Shown: positions 19,448 through 28,153 of the stretch, one piece after another
Layout: the number at the start of each line of letters is the position of its first letter
How positions within the stretch are numbered: position 1 is the stretch's first letter
Origin: Pseudomonas sp. ERMR1:02
GTDB lineage: Bacteria > Pseudomonadota > Gammaproteobacteria > Pseudomonadales > Pseudomonadaceae
Assembly: GCF_002277815.1 (NCBI RefSeq)
Contig: NZ_NKJI01000003.1
Span: 1-64,000 of the forward strand
Length of the DNA: 64,000 nt
Direction: 5' to 3'
The notes under the pieces: generated by a model
Told to the model about the DNA's origin: nothing
Database searches by the model: none
The model's input: only the letters and a program-made list of their open reading frames with translations
Position numbers and translations under genes: made by a program

Positions 19448-19530
19448 CGTAGGAGCGAGGCTTGCCCGCGAAGGCTGCGTGCCTGACACACCAGGGCGTC
19501 TGGTTCGCCGGCAAGCCTGGCTCCTACAGG
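19448..19530. repeat. REP pair between algD and alg8
   Basis: Units CCGTAGGAGCGAGGCTTGCC and GGCAAGCCTGGCTCCTACAG. It occupies most of the 169-bp gap between the first and second genes of the operon, a position where a hairpin could shift the algD:alg8 transcript ratio. Confidence 0.88.
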
Positions 19531-19539
19531 GACGGTGTG

Positions 19540-20856
19540 TTACCAGCAGATGCCTTCGGTGCGACCGCTCACGCTGGTGGCCTTGGACATGAAGCCAACC
19601 AGGTCGATCACTTGCTTACCGTGTGGGGCGTTCTGCGCCAGGGCGCGGAATTTCTCGTCACGGTTGCCCAGGATGATCACGTCGCAGTTGTCGATCACCG
19701 CGTCGAAGTCGGCGTTGAGCAAGGAGGAGACGTGGGGGATCTTCGACTCGATGTAGTCCTTGTTCGCGCCATGGACACGGGCGTATTCGACGTTGCTGTC
19801 GTAGATGCTCAGGTCGTAACCCTTGCCGATCAGCATTTCCGCCAGATCAACCAGCGGGCTTTCGCGCAGGTCATCGGTGCCGGCCTTGAAGCTCAGGCCC
19901 AGCAGGGCGACTTTGCGTTTGTCGTGGCTGGAGACGATGTCGAAGGCGTTCTGCACCTGGGATTCGTTACTGCGCATCAGCGAGTTGAGCAGCGGCGCTT
20001 CCACGTCCAGGGAACCGGCGCGGTAGGTCAGGGCGCGGACGTCTTTGGGCAGGCAGGAACCGCCGAAGGCGAAGCCCGGACGCATGTAGTACTGGGACAG
20101 GTTCAGGGTCTTGTCCTGGCAGACCACGTCCATCACTTCACGACCGTCGACGCCGACAGCCTTGGCGATGTTGCCGATCTCGTTGGCGAAGGTCACTTTG
20201 GTGGCGTGCCACACGTTGCAGGTGTACTTGATCATCTCGGCAACGGCGATGTCCTTGCGGATGATCGGCGCGTCGAGCTCTTCGTACAGCGATTGCAGAA
20301 CATCGCCCGACGCTTTGTCGAACTCGCCGATAACCGTCATTGGCGGCTGGTCATAGTCGGCGATGGCGGTGCTTTCGCGCAGGAACTCAGGGTTCACGGC
20401 AACGCCGAAATCGACGCCGGCCTTCTTGCCGGAACAGTCTTCGAGAATCGGGATGACCACGTTGGCCACGGTGCCCGGTAACACGGTGCTGCGCACAACG
20501 ATGGTGTGGCGGGTGGTCTTGTCACGCAGGACAAAACCGATCTCGCGGCACACGGCTTCGATGTAGTTCAGTTCCAGATCGCCGTTCTTCTTGCTCGGCG
20601 TGCCCACGCAGATCATCGACAGGTCAGTGTCGCGAATCGCCTCGGCGAAGTTGGTGGTACCGCGCAGGCGGCCAGTCTGAATACCTTGCGCCAGAAGTCC
20701 TCCCAGGCCCGGCTCAACGATCGGCGAACGACCTGCATTGATCATATCGATCTTGTCTTTGGCAACATCGACGCCAACGACGTCATGGCCCCGTGCAGAC
20801 AGGCAACCGGCACAGACTGCGCCAACGTAACCCAAACCAAATATGCTGATGCGCAT
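19540..20856 (-). CDS. algD: GDP-mannose 6-dehydrogenase
   Basis: A 438-residue cytoplasmic enzyme that oxidises GDP-mannose to GDP-mannuronate with two NAD+, the committed step of alginate synthesis. MRISIFGLGYVGAVCAG forms the Rossmann motif, and Cys268 in GFAFGGSCLPKD is the catalytic thiol. NPEFLRESTAI and the C-terminal UDP/GDP-sugar dehydrogenase domain are intact. It is the first gene of the operon, with over 800 bp of non-coding DNA upstream, consistent with the complex promoter known for algD. Confidence 0.97.
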   Translation of the reverse strand: MRISIFGLGYVGAVCAGCLSARGHDVVGVDVAKDKIDMINAGRSPIVEPGLGGLLAQGIQTGRLRGTTNFAEAIRDTDLSMICVGTPSKKNGDLELNYIEAVCREIGFVLRDKTTRHTIVVRSTVLPGTVANVVIPILEDCSGKKAGVDFGVAVNPEFLRESTAIADYDQPPMTVIGEFDKASGDVLQSLYEELDAPIIRKDIAVAEMIKYTCNVWHATKVTFANEIGNIAKAVGVDGREVMDVVCQDKTLNLSQYYMRPGFAFGGSCLPKDVRALTYRAGSLDVEAPLLNSLMRSNESQVQNAFDIVSSHDKRKVALLGLSFKAGTDDLRESPLVDLAEMLIGKGYDLSIYDSNVEYARVHGANKDYIESKIPHVSSLLNADFDAVIDNCDVIILGNRDEKFRALAQNAPHGKQVIDLVGFMSKATSVSGRTEGICW

Positions 20857-21679
20857 CGCAATTACCTCTGTGATATCAAGCTTGTGTTTTACTAGCCATT
20901 AGATGGCCGGAGTTAAGGGTGTTCAGCGGTCATAGTGCACTCGCAAGTGCGGCTTACAGGCGCAACAATGCCGTGTGCTGGCATATAAGTTACGAGTGTC
21001 TGAATAAGTTCACTCAAGGTGTGTTTAATCGGGACTTATTGTTATGACTTGCCCTGTAATGCAGCCAATCCTCTTGTCAGAAGATATTCGTGCAATGGTC
21101 CTGCGCGCTTGATGTCAGGCAAAAGGGCCGAAATATCAAACGGTTGGCTGCCCGGATGAGCACGTTATAGGGGCGCTGCCATGGCCCTGTAGGGGATAGT
21201 CATCTTCGGTTATCTCCTGTCCTTTCTGTGTTGCCAAAATCAGCGATTAGTCTGCGAAAGTTGATGTGAGAACTTCGCTACATGGATCTCTGTTCTGCGT
21301 AAGTTATCTCCTGCAAGCGCTGTAAGAATCGTTACCGGTGGTATGAGCGGTGCATTCGGACATAGTTCCGGTCCGGCGTTCACGATTTTTGAAATTTCTT
21401 GAAATATTGAGAAAGATGGCACTGCCCTCAAATTGATAGCACTTGCCGTTTCGGCCTTTATATATAGGCGGATTATCAGAAGAGATAGTTTTTTGCCACT
21501 ACCGGTAAAATTTTTCAGTGCCACTACTGAAAAAATGATCGAAGTCGAGTGAAACTAAAGTTATAAATTTGACTGATGTATTATTGGCGCCATAAAAATG
21601 GCGAATCGGGCGGGAAATGTTGGGTGTTTCAATGGGTCGACGCAGGTCGTATTTAAAGATCCTGCGCCGACTTGATGGA
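20857..21679 (-). promoter_or_regulatory. Long upstream regulatory region of the alginate operon
   Basis: About 820 bp without a credible gene, more AT-rich than its surroundings. Elements seen: a 5-3-5 palindrome GCCAT-TAG-ATGGC at 20895-20907 close to the algD start; a GAACTT (minus strand, 21011-21006), which equals the -35 box of AlgU (sigma-22) promoters, with only a weak TTATA 17 bases further; ACCGTTTGAT (minus strand, about 21144-21135), partly like AlgR boxes (ACCGTTCGTC); and an inverted repeat at 21511-21534. The role is inferred from position; the individual sites are weak matches. Confidence 0.55.
21511..21534. repeat. Perfect 9-bp inverted repeat in distal algD upstream region
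   Basis: TTTTTCAGT and ACTGAAAAA are separated by GCCACT. The TGCCACTAC in it is also present 24 bp earlier (21494-21502), so part of the site is directly repeated. It may be a regulator-binding site; no function is known. Confidence 0.5.
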
Positions 21680-22459
21680 TCACTCTGGTGCGTGATCGCG
21701 CAGGAAAACCAGATGGTCCGGTTTGGATTGCTCGGCGCTGTAGCGATAGCCCTGGACGTCGAACTCTTTGAGGGCCGCCGGGTCGTTGATGCGCTCCTCG
21801 ATGACGAAGCGACTCATCATGCCTCGGGCCTTTTTCGCGTAGAAACTGATGATCTTGTACTGGCCGTTCTTCAGGTCCTTGAAGTCGGTATGGATGATGC
21901 GCGCGTTCAGGGCGTTGCGTTTGACCGCCGAGAAGTACTCGTTGGAGGCCAGGTTCAACAGTACGTCATCACCTTGATCGGCCAGGGCTTCGTTCAGCCA
22001 CTCGCTGATGCGCGAGCCCCAAAACGCATACAAGTCCTTGCCGCGGGCATTGGCCAGTTTGGTGCCCATTTCCAGCCGGTAGGGCTGCATCAGATCCAGC
22101 GGGCGCAGCAGGCCGTAGAGGCCGGAGAGCATGCGCAGATGTTGCTGGGCGTAATCGAAATCGGCTTCGCTGAAGGTTTGCGCATTCAGCCCGGTGTACA
22201 CATCACCCTTGAACGCCAGCAACGCCTGTTTGGCGTTTTGCGCAGTGAATGCCGGGGTCCAGCTGCCGAAACGCGCGGCATTGAGCCCGCCGATCTTGTC
22301 GGAGACGTGCATCAACTCGCTGATCTGCGCTGGCGTCAGGTCGCGCAATTGCTGGATCAGCTCTTGGGAATGGTCGAGGTACTGCGGCTGGGTAAAGCGC
22401 TGGGTCGCCGGCGGTGTTTCGTAATCGAGGGTCTTAGCGGGTGAAATCACCATCAGCAT
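21680..22459 (-). CDS. yaaA: Peroxide stress protein YaaA (UPF0246)
   Basis: A 259-residue cytoplasmic protein starting [17 protein letters not shown]. It carries the family blocks [34 protein letters not shown] and NLASNEYF with a Lys/Arg-rich C-terminal half. YaaA in enteric bacteria is OxyR-regulated, limits free iron and protects DNA from Fenton damage. It is a single gene with its promoter toward 22460-22540 and a different repeat just upstream. Length and motifs are normal. Confidence 0.93.
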   Translation of the reverse strand: MLMVISPAKTLDYETPPATQRFTQPQYLDHSQELIQQLRDLTPAQISELMHVSDKIGGLNAARFGSWTPAFTAQNAKQALLAFKGDVYTGLNAQTFSEADFDYAQQHLRMLSGLYGLLRPLDLMQPYRLEMGTKLANARGKDLYAFWGSRISEWLNEALADQGDDVLLNLASNEYFSAVKRNALNARIIHTDFKDLKNGQYKIISFYAKKARGMMSRFVIEERINDPAALKEFDVQGYRYSAEQSKPDHLVFLRDHAPE

Positions 22460-22542
22460 GAAGTCGTCTCCTTTAATCGTGGGGCGATTCTAGGGGGTTG
22501 TCCTTGTTGACTCCAGCTATCGACGCGATAGGCGCCAGACGG

Positions 22543-22658
22543 TGATCGTTCCCACGCTCTGCGTGGGAATGCAGCCCGGGACGCTCCGCGTCCCAAATCA
22601 AAAGCCGAACGCAGAGCGTCCGATGAGGCATTCCCACGCAGAGCGTGGGAACGATCAG
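22543..22658. repeat. Large inverted repeat, non-REP family
   Basis: Outer arms GATCGTTCCCACGCTCTGCG and CGCAGAGCGTGGGAACGATC enclose a second, less perfect pair (GGGACGCTCCGCGTCCC, and AGCCGAACGCAGAGCGTCC). It resembles a dispersed pseudomonad repeat distinct from the GTAGGAGC REPs. It lies between divergently transcribed yaaA and the deacetylase gene. Confidence 0.8.
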
Positions 22659-22713
22659 AACCTGAGGTGGATCGGCTATAGTGCCGCGCGGGTTTTGTTA
22701 TGGAGACATCCCA

Positions 22714-23838
22714 TTGCGTATCGTTTTTCTAATCATCGCCTGGCTTCTGAGCTTTGGCGCCATGGCGGCGCCGGGCGATGTGGCGACGCTTGATCGCAGC
22801 ACCTGGCCGGAAAAGCTCAACAACCCGACGCTGTTCGACGTGGCATCACGCGCCGAAATCCTCATGTTCGCCCGGGTGCTGCTGGCCAGCGAATCCCTGG
22901 ATGAGCCCGCGCTGGCTCAGCGCCTGGGCCTGCGCACGGTCAACATTGAGTCGGTCAACCGTGTTCGCCAGCGCATGTGGCAACGGTTGCTGACCAACTT
23001 CAATTTCGCCCAGCAGAGTTGCGATCAGGATGCTTCCTTCTGTTTTCTGGTCGAGGACATGCCCACCCTGCGTGAGCAAGCCGGCAAATTCCAGATCAGC
23101 GAAGACAGCTACTACATCAAATGGTCCGAACCGAGCCGTTTGTTTCATGCCCAGTACCTGGACGAGCAGTTGCGCAAGGCAGCACTGTTTCCGCAAACCA
23201 GCAGCGAAGTCGATCGTTTTGGCGACTATGAGCGCAATGGCGATGCGATGCATGACCGGCTGTTTCTACTGACTTTCGACAGTGGCGCCAATACCGCGCC
23301 GGACAATACGGACTGGGTTACCGGGTACCTGCGCAAGTCGAACATGAGCGGTATGTTCTTCGTCCTCGGCAAAGACGTTCAGGCGCGCCTGGCGGAACAC
23401 TCGGTGGCAACCTTGCAGTCAACTTATTCAGCCCAGTGCATCGGTGTGCAAGGCTGGGAGTTCCGCTCCCACAGCCACTGGCAGGACTGGCAGGACTCGG
23501 TGCGACGCAGTGTCGACCTGGTTAAAAGCAAACTGCCGGAAAATTATGTTCCGCTGTTCCGACCGCCCGATGGTCAGCGACGGTCGGATGCCGAGGCTTT
23601 CTTCAGGTCTCAGGGCTTGCAGGTGGCGCTGTGGGACATCGATGCGCAGGACGGTGCTGGCAAGCTCAAGGCCAGCCAGAGCGCACAACGGGTGCTGACC
23701 CTGATGCTGCTATGGCGTCATGGCGTGATCAATTTCAATGTAAAGCAGGACGGGGTGAAAACGGCGTTGCCCTGGTTGATGACGCAAACGGCACAGAGCG
23801 GAATTGGTTGGGAAGACTGTCAGGACGCTTTGCGCTGA
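22714..23838 (+). CDS. Divergent polysaccharide-deacetylase-like exported protein
   Basis: About 374 residues. The best start is the TTG at 22714, eight bases after GGAG, which gives a classic signal peptide (MRIVFLIIAWLLSFGAMA-APG). The first 170 mature residues match no known domain. A NodB-like domain follows: LLTFDSGANTAP (about 185-196), then FFVLGKDV, RSHSHWQDW, FRPPDGQRR and ALWDIDAQD. The canonical TFDDG is TFDSG, so the second, metal-binding Asp is Ser, and the usual His-x3-His is not clear. It may be catalytically altered or inactive. It stands alone and its substrate is unknown. Confidence 0.78.
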   Translation: MRIVFLIIAWLLSFGAMAAPGDVATLDRSTWPEKLNNPTLFDVASRAEILMFARVLLASESLDEPALAQRLGLRTVNIESVNRVRQRMWQRLLTNFNFAQQSCDQDASFCFLVEDMPTLREQAGKFQISEDSYYIKWSEPSRLFHAQYLDEQLRKAALFPQTSSEVDRFGDYERNGDAMHDRLFLLTFDSGANTAPDNTDWVTGYLRKSNMSGMFFVLGKDVQARLAEHSVATLQSTYSAQCIGVQGWEFRSHSHWQDWQDSVRRSVDLVKSKLPENYVPLFRPPDGQRRSDAEAFFRSQGLQVALWDIDAQDGAGKLKASQSAQRVLTLMLLWRHGVINFNVKQDGVKTALPWLMTQTAQSGIGWEDCQDALR

Positions 23839-23849
23839 AAACAGAAAAA

Positions 23850-23878
23850 GCCCTCAAACATTGGGCGAAGGGCGATTT
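23850..23878 (+). terminator. Possible terminator after the deacetylase-like gene
   Basis: AAAAAGCCCT is followed 13 bases later by AAGGGCGATTTT; the stem is 5-6 bp with a large loop and a short T-run. The remaining ~300 bp before phoH holds no gene that I can support, only presumably the phoH promoter. Confidence 0.4.
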
Positions 23879-24175
23879 TGGGAGGGATTTTGCTGCAGGT
23901 TGATTTCCGACTGTAAACGGGTGCTGGCAGTTCGCCAAGTGCTATTGGTCATTCTGAAAAATAAACTTCAAAAAAGCGTCAAAGTGCTTTTTTCTGTCAT
24001 GTGTTTTGGAGTATTACGAAGACAGACCGCCGAAACCTGCAACACAGGTGGCGTCTTCCAAGACCCAACTATGTATGCAGTCACTTGAATCTCCACAAGT
24101 GAGATTCGGCGGCCACTTCGAGGCGCAGCACCGCCAAGGTATTGCGTCCACTGGCTCCCACTAAGGTGACCGAGT

Positions 24176-25570
24176 ATGGATGATCACGGACGTAGCTCTT
24201 CTTCCAACCAGCCAATCCTATATGTACTCGATACCAACGTACTGATTCACGATCCAAACGCGCTGCTCAACTTCGAAGAACACCACGTCGCCATCCCGAT
24301 GACCGTGCTGGAAGAGCTCGACAAGCTCAAAAGCGGGCATCACAGCGTTGCCGCCGAATGCCGTCAGGCCATTCGCCTGATCGACAAGACTCTGGGCGAT
24401 GCCTCACCCGAGGATGTTGAACAGGGCGTGCCGATCCAGCGCGGCAAGAGCGGGCCGAAAGGTTTGCTGTCAATTCTGATGAGCAAGCGCGCCGAGCCGA
24501 ACATCATTCTGCCCGAGCACCTGAACGACAATAGAATCATCAACCAGCTGATCGACCTGCACGCGCGCGATCCGAAAAAACCTGTGGTGCTGGTCACCAA
24601 AGACATCAACATGCGCCTCAAGGCCCGGGCTTGCGGGATCGAGGCCGAGGACTACAGCACCGACCAACTGGTCGACGACGTGTCGCTGCTGCCCAACGGT
24701 TACCACAACATGACCGGCTCCTTCTGGGACCGTGTGAGCAAGGTCGAAACCCGTCAGGACCACGGTCGCACCTGGCATCAGGTGCAGTTGATCGACAACC
24801 TGCCGGCGGTGCACATCAACGAGTTCATCATCGATGAACAGGGATTTGTCGGCTGGATCAAGGAGATTGATGAGGCCCAATTGCTGATCCTTGACCTGCA
24901 CCAGGAACCCCTGTTGCACCAGGAAGCCTGGGGCCTGAAACCGCGTGACATCTATCAGAGCCTGGCCCTGTATGCCTTGCTCGATCCGGACATCCATCTG
25001 GTCAACCTGTCCGGTGCTGCCGGTTCCGGTAAAACCATCCTGGCTCTGGCGGCGGCCATCGAGCAGACCATGGTCAGCAAGCGCTATCGCCGGATCATCG
25101 CCACCCGCAGCGTGCAGGGCCTGGATCAGGAAATCGGCTTCCTGCCCGGCACCGAAGCGGAAAAAATGGAGCCTTGGCTGGGCGCCATCACCGACAACCT
25201 CGAAGCCTTGCACATGGATGATGAAAGCACCCATGGCAGCGTCGACTACATCCTCAGCAAAGTGCCGTTGCAGTTCAAATCCCTCAACTACATTCGGGGT
25301 CGCAGCTTCCAGCAGAGTCTGATCCTGATCGACGAATGCCAGAACCTGACACCGCACCAGATGAAAACCATCATCACCCGTGCCGGTGCCGGTTCCAAAG
25401 TGGTGTGCCTGGGCAACCTGGCACAGATCGACACCCCTTACCTGTCCGCGACCAGCTCCGGGCTGACGTACCTGACTGAACGCTTCAAGGATTTCCCCAA
25501 CGGCGTGCACATCACCCTGCAAGGGGTGCCGCGTTCGATTCTGGCCGAATACGCAGAGTCGCACCTGTAA
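24176..25570 (+). CDS. PhoH-family ATPase with N-terminal PIN domain
   Basis: 464 residues. The N-terminal PIN ribonuclease-like domain (about 10-150) has acidic residues in YVLDTNVLIHD and VLEELDKLK, and further Asp residues at VTKDINMRLKA. The C-terminal PhoH ATPase has Walker A LSGAAGSGKTILAL (about 281-294) and Walker B LILIDECQNL. This PIN-PhoH fusion (YlaK/PhoH2-like) is thought to unwind and cleave RNA. AAGGTGACCGAGT precedes the ATG. A strong terminator follows, so the gene is monocistronic. Confidence 0.9.
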   Translation: MDDHGRSSSSNQPILYVLDTNVLIHDPNALLNFEEHHVAIPMTVLEELDKLKSGHHSVAAECRQAIRLIDKTLGDASPEDVEQGVPIQRGKSGPKGLLSILMSKRAEPNIILPEHLNDNRIINQLIDLHARDPKKPVVLVTKDINMRLKARACGIEAEDYSTDQLVDDVSLLPNGYHNMTGSFWDRVSKVETRQDHGRTWHQVQLIDNLPAVHINEFIIDEQGFVGWIKEIDEAQLLILDLHQEPLLHQEAWGLKPRDIYQSLALYALLDPDIHLVNLSGAAGSGKTILALAAAIEQTMVSKRYRRIIATRSVQGLDQEIGFLPGTEAEKMEPWLGAITDNLEALHMDDESTHGSVDYILSKVPLQFKSLNYIRGRSFQQSLILIDECQNLTPHQMKTIITRAGAGSKVVCLGNLAQIDTPYLSATSSGLTYLTERFKDFPNGVHITLQGVPRSILAEYAESHL

Positions 25571-25580
25571 CCCTTCACCC

Positions 25581-25615
25581 AAACCGGGCGGCCTCAAAAT
25601 CGCCCGGTTTTTTTA
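25581..25615 (+). terminator. Rho-independent terminator of the phoH-like gene
   Basis: AAACCGGGCG and CGCCCGGTTT form a 10-bp stem with a 10-base loop, followed by TTTTTTT. Confidence 0.93.
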
Positions 25616-25658
25616 TGCCCCACACAAAACCCTTTTTTCATGCTCAAACCATATCCCT

Positions 25659-25748
25659 TGTAGGAGCGAGGCTTGCCCGCGAAGACGTAGGCACAGTCGA
25701 CATCACAGTGTCAGAAATGCCGCCTTCGCGGGCAAGCCTCGCTCCTAC
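25659..25748. repeat. REP pair (BIME)
   Basis: Units TTGTAGGAGCGAGGCTTGCC and CGCGGGCAAGCCTCGCTCCT lie between the phoH-like gene and moaC. Confidence 0.9.
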
Positions 25749-25822
25749 GGTGGTGCGCAATCAAACGTGCGAAAAATTGACCCGCAGGTTTACAATCGAC
25801 GCTCCTGATCAGGAGTAATCCC

Positions 25823-26296
25823 GTGCTGACTCATCTCGATTCACAAGGTCGCGCCAATATGGTCGACGTCACCGAAAAAGCCGTGACGTTCCGTGAGGCG
25901 ACGGCTCAAGCGCTGGTGCGCATGCTGCCCGAAACCCTGCAGATGATCGTCAGAGGCGGTCACCCCAAGGGTGATGTGTTTGCCGTGGCGCGCATTGCCG
26001 GTATCCAGGCGGCGAAGAAAACCAGTGATCTGATTCCGCTGTGCCATCCGCTGATGCTAACCGGGGTCAAGGTCGAGCTCAGTGCCGAAGGCGACGACAG
26101 CGTGCGCATCGTGGCGCGCTGCAAGTTGTCCGGGCAGACCGGCGTCGAGATGGAAGCCCTGACTGCCGCCAGTGTTGCGGCGTTGACCATCTACGACATG
26201 TGCAAGGCCGTGGATCGCGGCATGACCATTGAAAGCGTACGGCTGCTGGAAAAGGTCGGCGGCAAGAGCGGGCATTTCCAGGCGGACCAGCCATGA
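25823..26296 (+). CDS. moaC: Cyclic pyranopterin monophosphate synthase MoaC
   Basis: 157 residues starting at a GTG with AGGAG about 9 bases upstream ([19 protein letters not shown]). Family signatures include [18 protein letters not shown] and the catalytic region [29 protein letters not shown]. It converts the MoaA product to cPMP in molybdenum-cofactor synthesis. It is first in a tight moaC-moaD-moaE cluster and overlaps moaD by 4 bases. No moaA is seen nearby. Confidence 0.96.
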   Translation: MLTHLDSQGRANMVDVTEKAVTFREATAQALVRMLPETLQMIVRGGHPKGDVFAVARIAGIQAAKKTSDLIPLCHPLMLTGVKVELSAEGDDSVRIVARCKLSGQTGVEMEALTAASVAALTIYDMCKAVDRGMTIESVRLLEKVGGKSGHFQADQP

Positions 26297-26535
26297 ACGT
26301 CACCGTGAAGTTTTTTGCCCGTTATCGTGAAGCGCTGGGTGTGGATTCGGTGAAGGTCGAAGGCCACTTTGCCACCGTCGACGACGTGCGGGCGCTGCTC
26401 GCTCAGCGTGACGGCGCCGAGGTGCTGAGCGAGCAGAACCTGATGTGTGCGCGTAACGAAGACCTTTGCCAACTCGACGAACCCGTTCGTGATGGCGATG
26501 AAGTGGCGTTTTTCCCGACTGTGACCGGGGGCTGA
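26293..26535 (+). CDS. moaD: Molybdopterin synthase small subunit MoaD
   Basis: 80 residues with a ubiquitin-like fold ([18 protein letters not shown]) ending in the essential Gly-Gly (FFPTVTGG), which is thiocarboxylated to deliver sulfur. It overlaps the moaC stop and is separated by 3 bases from moaE, so it is translationally coupled. Confidence 0.96.
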   Translation: MNVTVKFFARYREALGVDSVKVEGHFATVDDVRALLAQRDGAEVLSEQNLMCARNEDLCQLDEPVRDGDEVAFFPTVTGG

Positions 26536-26538
26536 GCC

Positions 26539-26991
26539 ATGGCTATTCGCGTGCAGTCCACGGCGTTTGATCCGGGTGCCGAAGTCAACGCCATGCACGA
26601 CGCCAACGTCGGCGTCGGTGCGGTGGTGAGCTTTGTCGGCTACGTGCGCGACTTCAATGACGGGCTCGACGTGGCAGGGATGTTTCTTGAGCACTATCCA
26701 GGCATGACCGAAAAAGCCCTTGGTAAAATCGCTAGCGAGGCTGAGCAGCGCTGGCCGTTGCTCAAGCTGCAAGTGCTGCATCGCATCGGTGCGCTGGAGC
26801 CCGGCGAGCCGATCGTCTTCGTCGGCGCCGCCAGCGCCCACCGCCAGGCAGCGTTCGATGCCTGCGCCTTTGTCATGGATTACCTGAAAACCCGCGCACC
26901 GTTCTGGAAAAAAGAACACACCAGCGACGGCCCGCGTTGGGTCGAGGGCCGGGACAGCGATCATGCTGCGGCGGATCGCTGGAAGCAGTAG
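26539..26991 (+). CDS. moaE: Molybdopterin synthase large subunit MoaE
   Basis: 150 residues. Features include GAVVSFVGYVRDFN, the HYPGMTEKAL block, VLHRIGALEPGEPIVFVG, and the active-site region AFVMDYLKTRAPFWKKE with the conserved Lys pair. It forms a heterotetramer with MoaD and inserts two sulfurs into cPMP. It is the last gene of the moaCDE cluster and is followed by a REP pair. Confidence 0.96.
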   Translation: MAIRVQSTAFDPGAEVNAMHDANVGVGAVVSFVGYVRDFNDGLDVAGMFLEHYPGMTEKALGKIASEAEQRWPLLKLQVLHRIGALEPGEPIVFVGAASAHRQAAFDACAFVMDYLKTRAPFWKKEHTSDGPRWVEGRDSDHAAADRWKQ

Positions 26992-27015
26992 TTCCTTCGT
27001 TGCATTCAATTAAGC

Positions 27016-27081
27016 CATCGCGAGCAGGCTCACTCCTACAGTTGAACGCATTCCCCTGTAGGAGTGAGCCTGCTCGCGATA
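27016..27081. repeat. REP pair (BIME)
   Basis: Units ATCGCGAGCAGGCTCACTCC and GGAGTGAGCCTGCTCGCGAT are separated by about 25 bp after moaE. Confidence 0.9.
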
Positions 27082-27170
27082 GCGTCATCTGCCACACCAA
27101 AAAACCTGCTGATTCACCACCCGACCACCGCCCGGTGCGAACTGCACCTGCCCGATTGACGAGCCATACA

Positions 27171-27188
27171 TAAAAGTCCAGTATGGAA
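27171..27188 (+). promoter_or_regulatory. Candidate DauR operator upstream of the amino-acid-binding gene
   Basis: TAAAAGTCCAGTATGGAA is nearly the same as the site upstream of dauB (31128-31145 on the minus strand), 15 of 18 bases, in the same orientation relative to its gene. It lies about 83 bp before the start codon, in a promoter position. Confidence 0.6.
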
Positions 27189-27245
27189 TTATAAGTACAA
27201 AAAAGCTTTGTCCCGTTTCTGCTTTTTCTTCTGTCTTGCAAAACC

Positions 27246-27253
27246 AACAACAA
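27246..27253 (+). promoter_or_regulatory. Candidate Hfq/Crc catabolite-repression motif
   Basis: AACAACAA fits the A-rich AANAANAA target bound by Hfq with Crc on Pseudomonas mRNAs. It lies 18 bases before the ATG of the binding-protein gene, inside the likely leader. This would place uptake under carbon catabolite repression. Confidence 0.5.
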
Positions 27254-27270
27254 CCCGCGAGAGAACGAAT

Positions 27271-28047
27271 ATGAAGAAGTTCCCCCTCATCACCGGTCTG
27301 GCCCTGAGCCTGTTGGCGTGCAGTAGCCTGTTTGCCGCCGAGAAAACCCTGCGCATCGGTATCGAAGCGGCTTATCCGCCGTTTGCCTCCAAAACCGACA
27401 AGGGCGAGATCGCCGGTTTCGACTACGACATCGGCAATGCCTTGTGCGCTGAGATGAAGGTCAAGTGTGTGTGGGTCGAAGGTGAATTCGACGGTCTGAT
27501 CCCTTCTCTGAAAGTGAAGAAAATCGACATGGCGCTGTCGTCCATGACCATCAATGACGATCGCAAGAAGTCGGTGGATTTCACCCACAAGTACTACTTC
27601 ACCTCATCGCGCCTGGTGATGAAGGAAGGCGCGGTGGTGGATGACCAGTACGCCAGCCTCAAGGGCAAGACCATCGGCGTGCAGCGTGCAACCACCACCG
27701 ACCGCTATGCCACCGAGGTGTTTGAACCCAACGGCATCAACGTCAAGCGCTACAGCAACAACGAAGAGATCTACATGGATCTGGCGGCCGGTCGTCTGGA
27801 CGCCATTTTCGCCGACACCATTCCGCTCAATGACTTCCTGTCGATGCCGCGCGGCAAAGGCTACGCGTTTGTCGGGCCGGAACTGAAAGATCCGAAATAC
27901 GTGGGCGAGGGTGCCGGGATTGCCGTGCGCAAAGGCAACGCCGAGTTGGTCAGCCAGTTGAACACGGCCATCGACGGGCTTCGTGCCAATGGCGAATACC
28001 AGAAGATTTCCGAGAAGTATTTCAAGTCCGACATCTACGGCGATTGA
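27271..28047 (+). CDS. Basic amino-acid ABC transporter substrate-binding protein
   Basis: 258 residues starting [20 protein letters not shown] with a signal peptide cleaved near LFA-AEK. The mature protein is a type II periplasmic binding protein of the ArgT/HisJ group ([51 protein letters not shown]). The cluster around it, with D-arginine dehydrogenase genes and dauR, suggests arginine or ornithine as ligand. No permease or ATPase lies beside it, so it probably works with transporter parts encoded elsewhere. It matches the gene next to dauR in P. aeruginosa (from memory of that locus). An upstream in-frame start would lie inside the leader. Confidence 0.88.
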   Translation: MKKFPLITGLALSLLACSSLFAAEKTLRIGIEAAYPPFASKTDKGEIAGFDYDIGNALCAEMKVKCVWVEGEFDGLIPSLKVKKIDMALSSMTINDDRKKSVDFTHKYYFTSSRLVMKEGAVVDDQYASLKGKTIGVQRATTTDRYATEVFEPNGINVKRYSNNEEIYMDLAAGRLDAIFADTIPLNDFLSMPRGKGYAFVGPELKDPKYVGEGAGIAVRKGNAELVSQLNTAIDGLRANGEYQKISEKYFKSDIYGD

Positions 28048-28053
28048 TAGTCC

Positions 28054-28124
28054 GCCTTCGCGGGCAAGCCTCGCTCCTACAGGGGAACGCATCCTCCTGT
28101 AGGAGCGAGGCTTGCCCGCGAAGA
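28054..28124. repeat. REP pair (BIME)
   Basis: Units CTTCGCGGGCAAGCCTCGCT and AGCGAGGCTTGCCCGCGAAG lie between the convergent binding-protein gene and dauR. Confidence 0.9.
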
Positions 28125-28153
28125 GGCCAGTTCAGCCAATACACATTCAGGGT

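Noticed and set aside
20984..21011. A confident AlgU-dependent algD promoter
   Set aside because: The -35 GAACTT is perfect but the -10 (TTATA) fits poorly, so it is only mentioned as a weak candidate within the regulatory region.
21270..21275. GAACTT on the plus strand as an AlgU -35 box
   Set aside because: It points away from algD, has no -10 box at 16-17 bp, and no gene follows on that strand.
21240..21524. 94-codon open frame on the minus strand upstream of algD
   Set aside because: No good ribosome-binding site, no recognisable domain, and an atypical composition. It overlaps the symmetric elements of the regulatory region, so it is probably chance.
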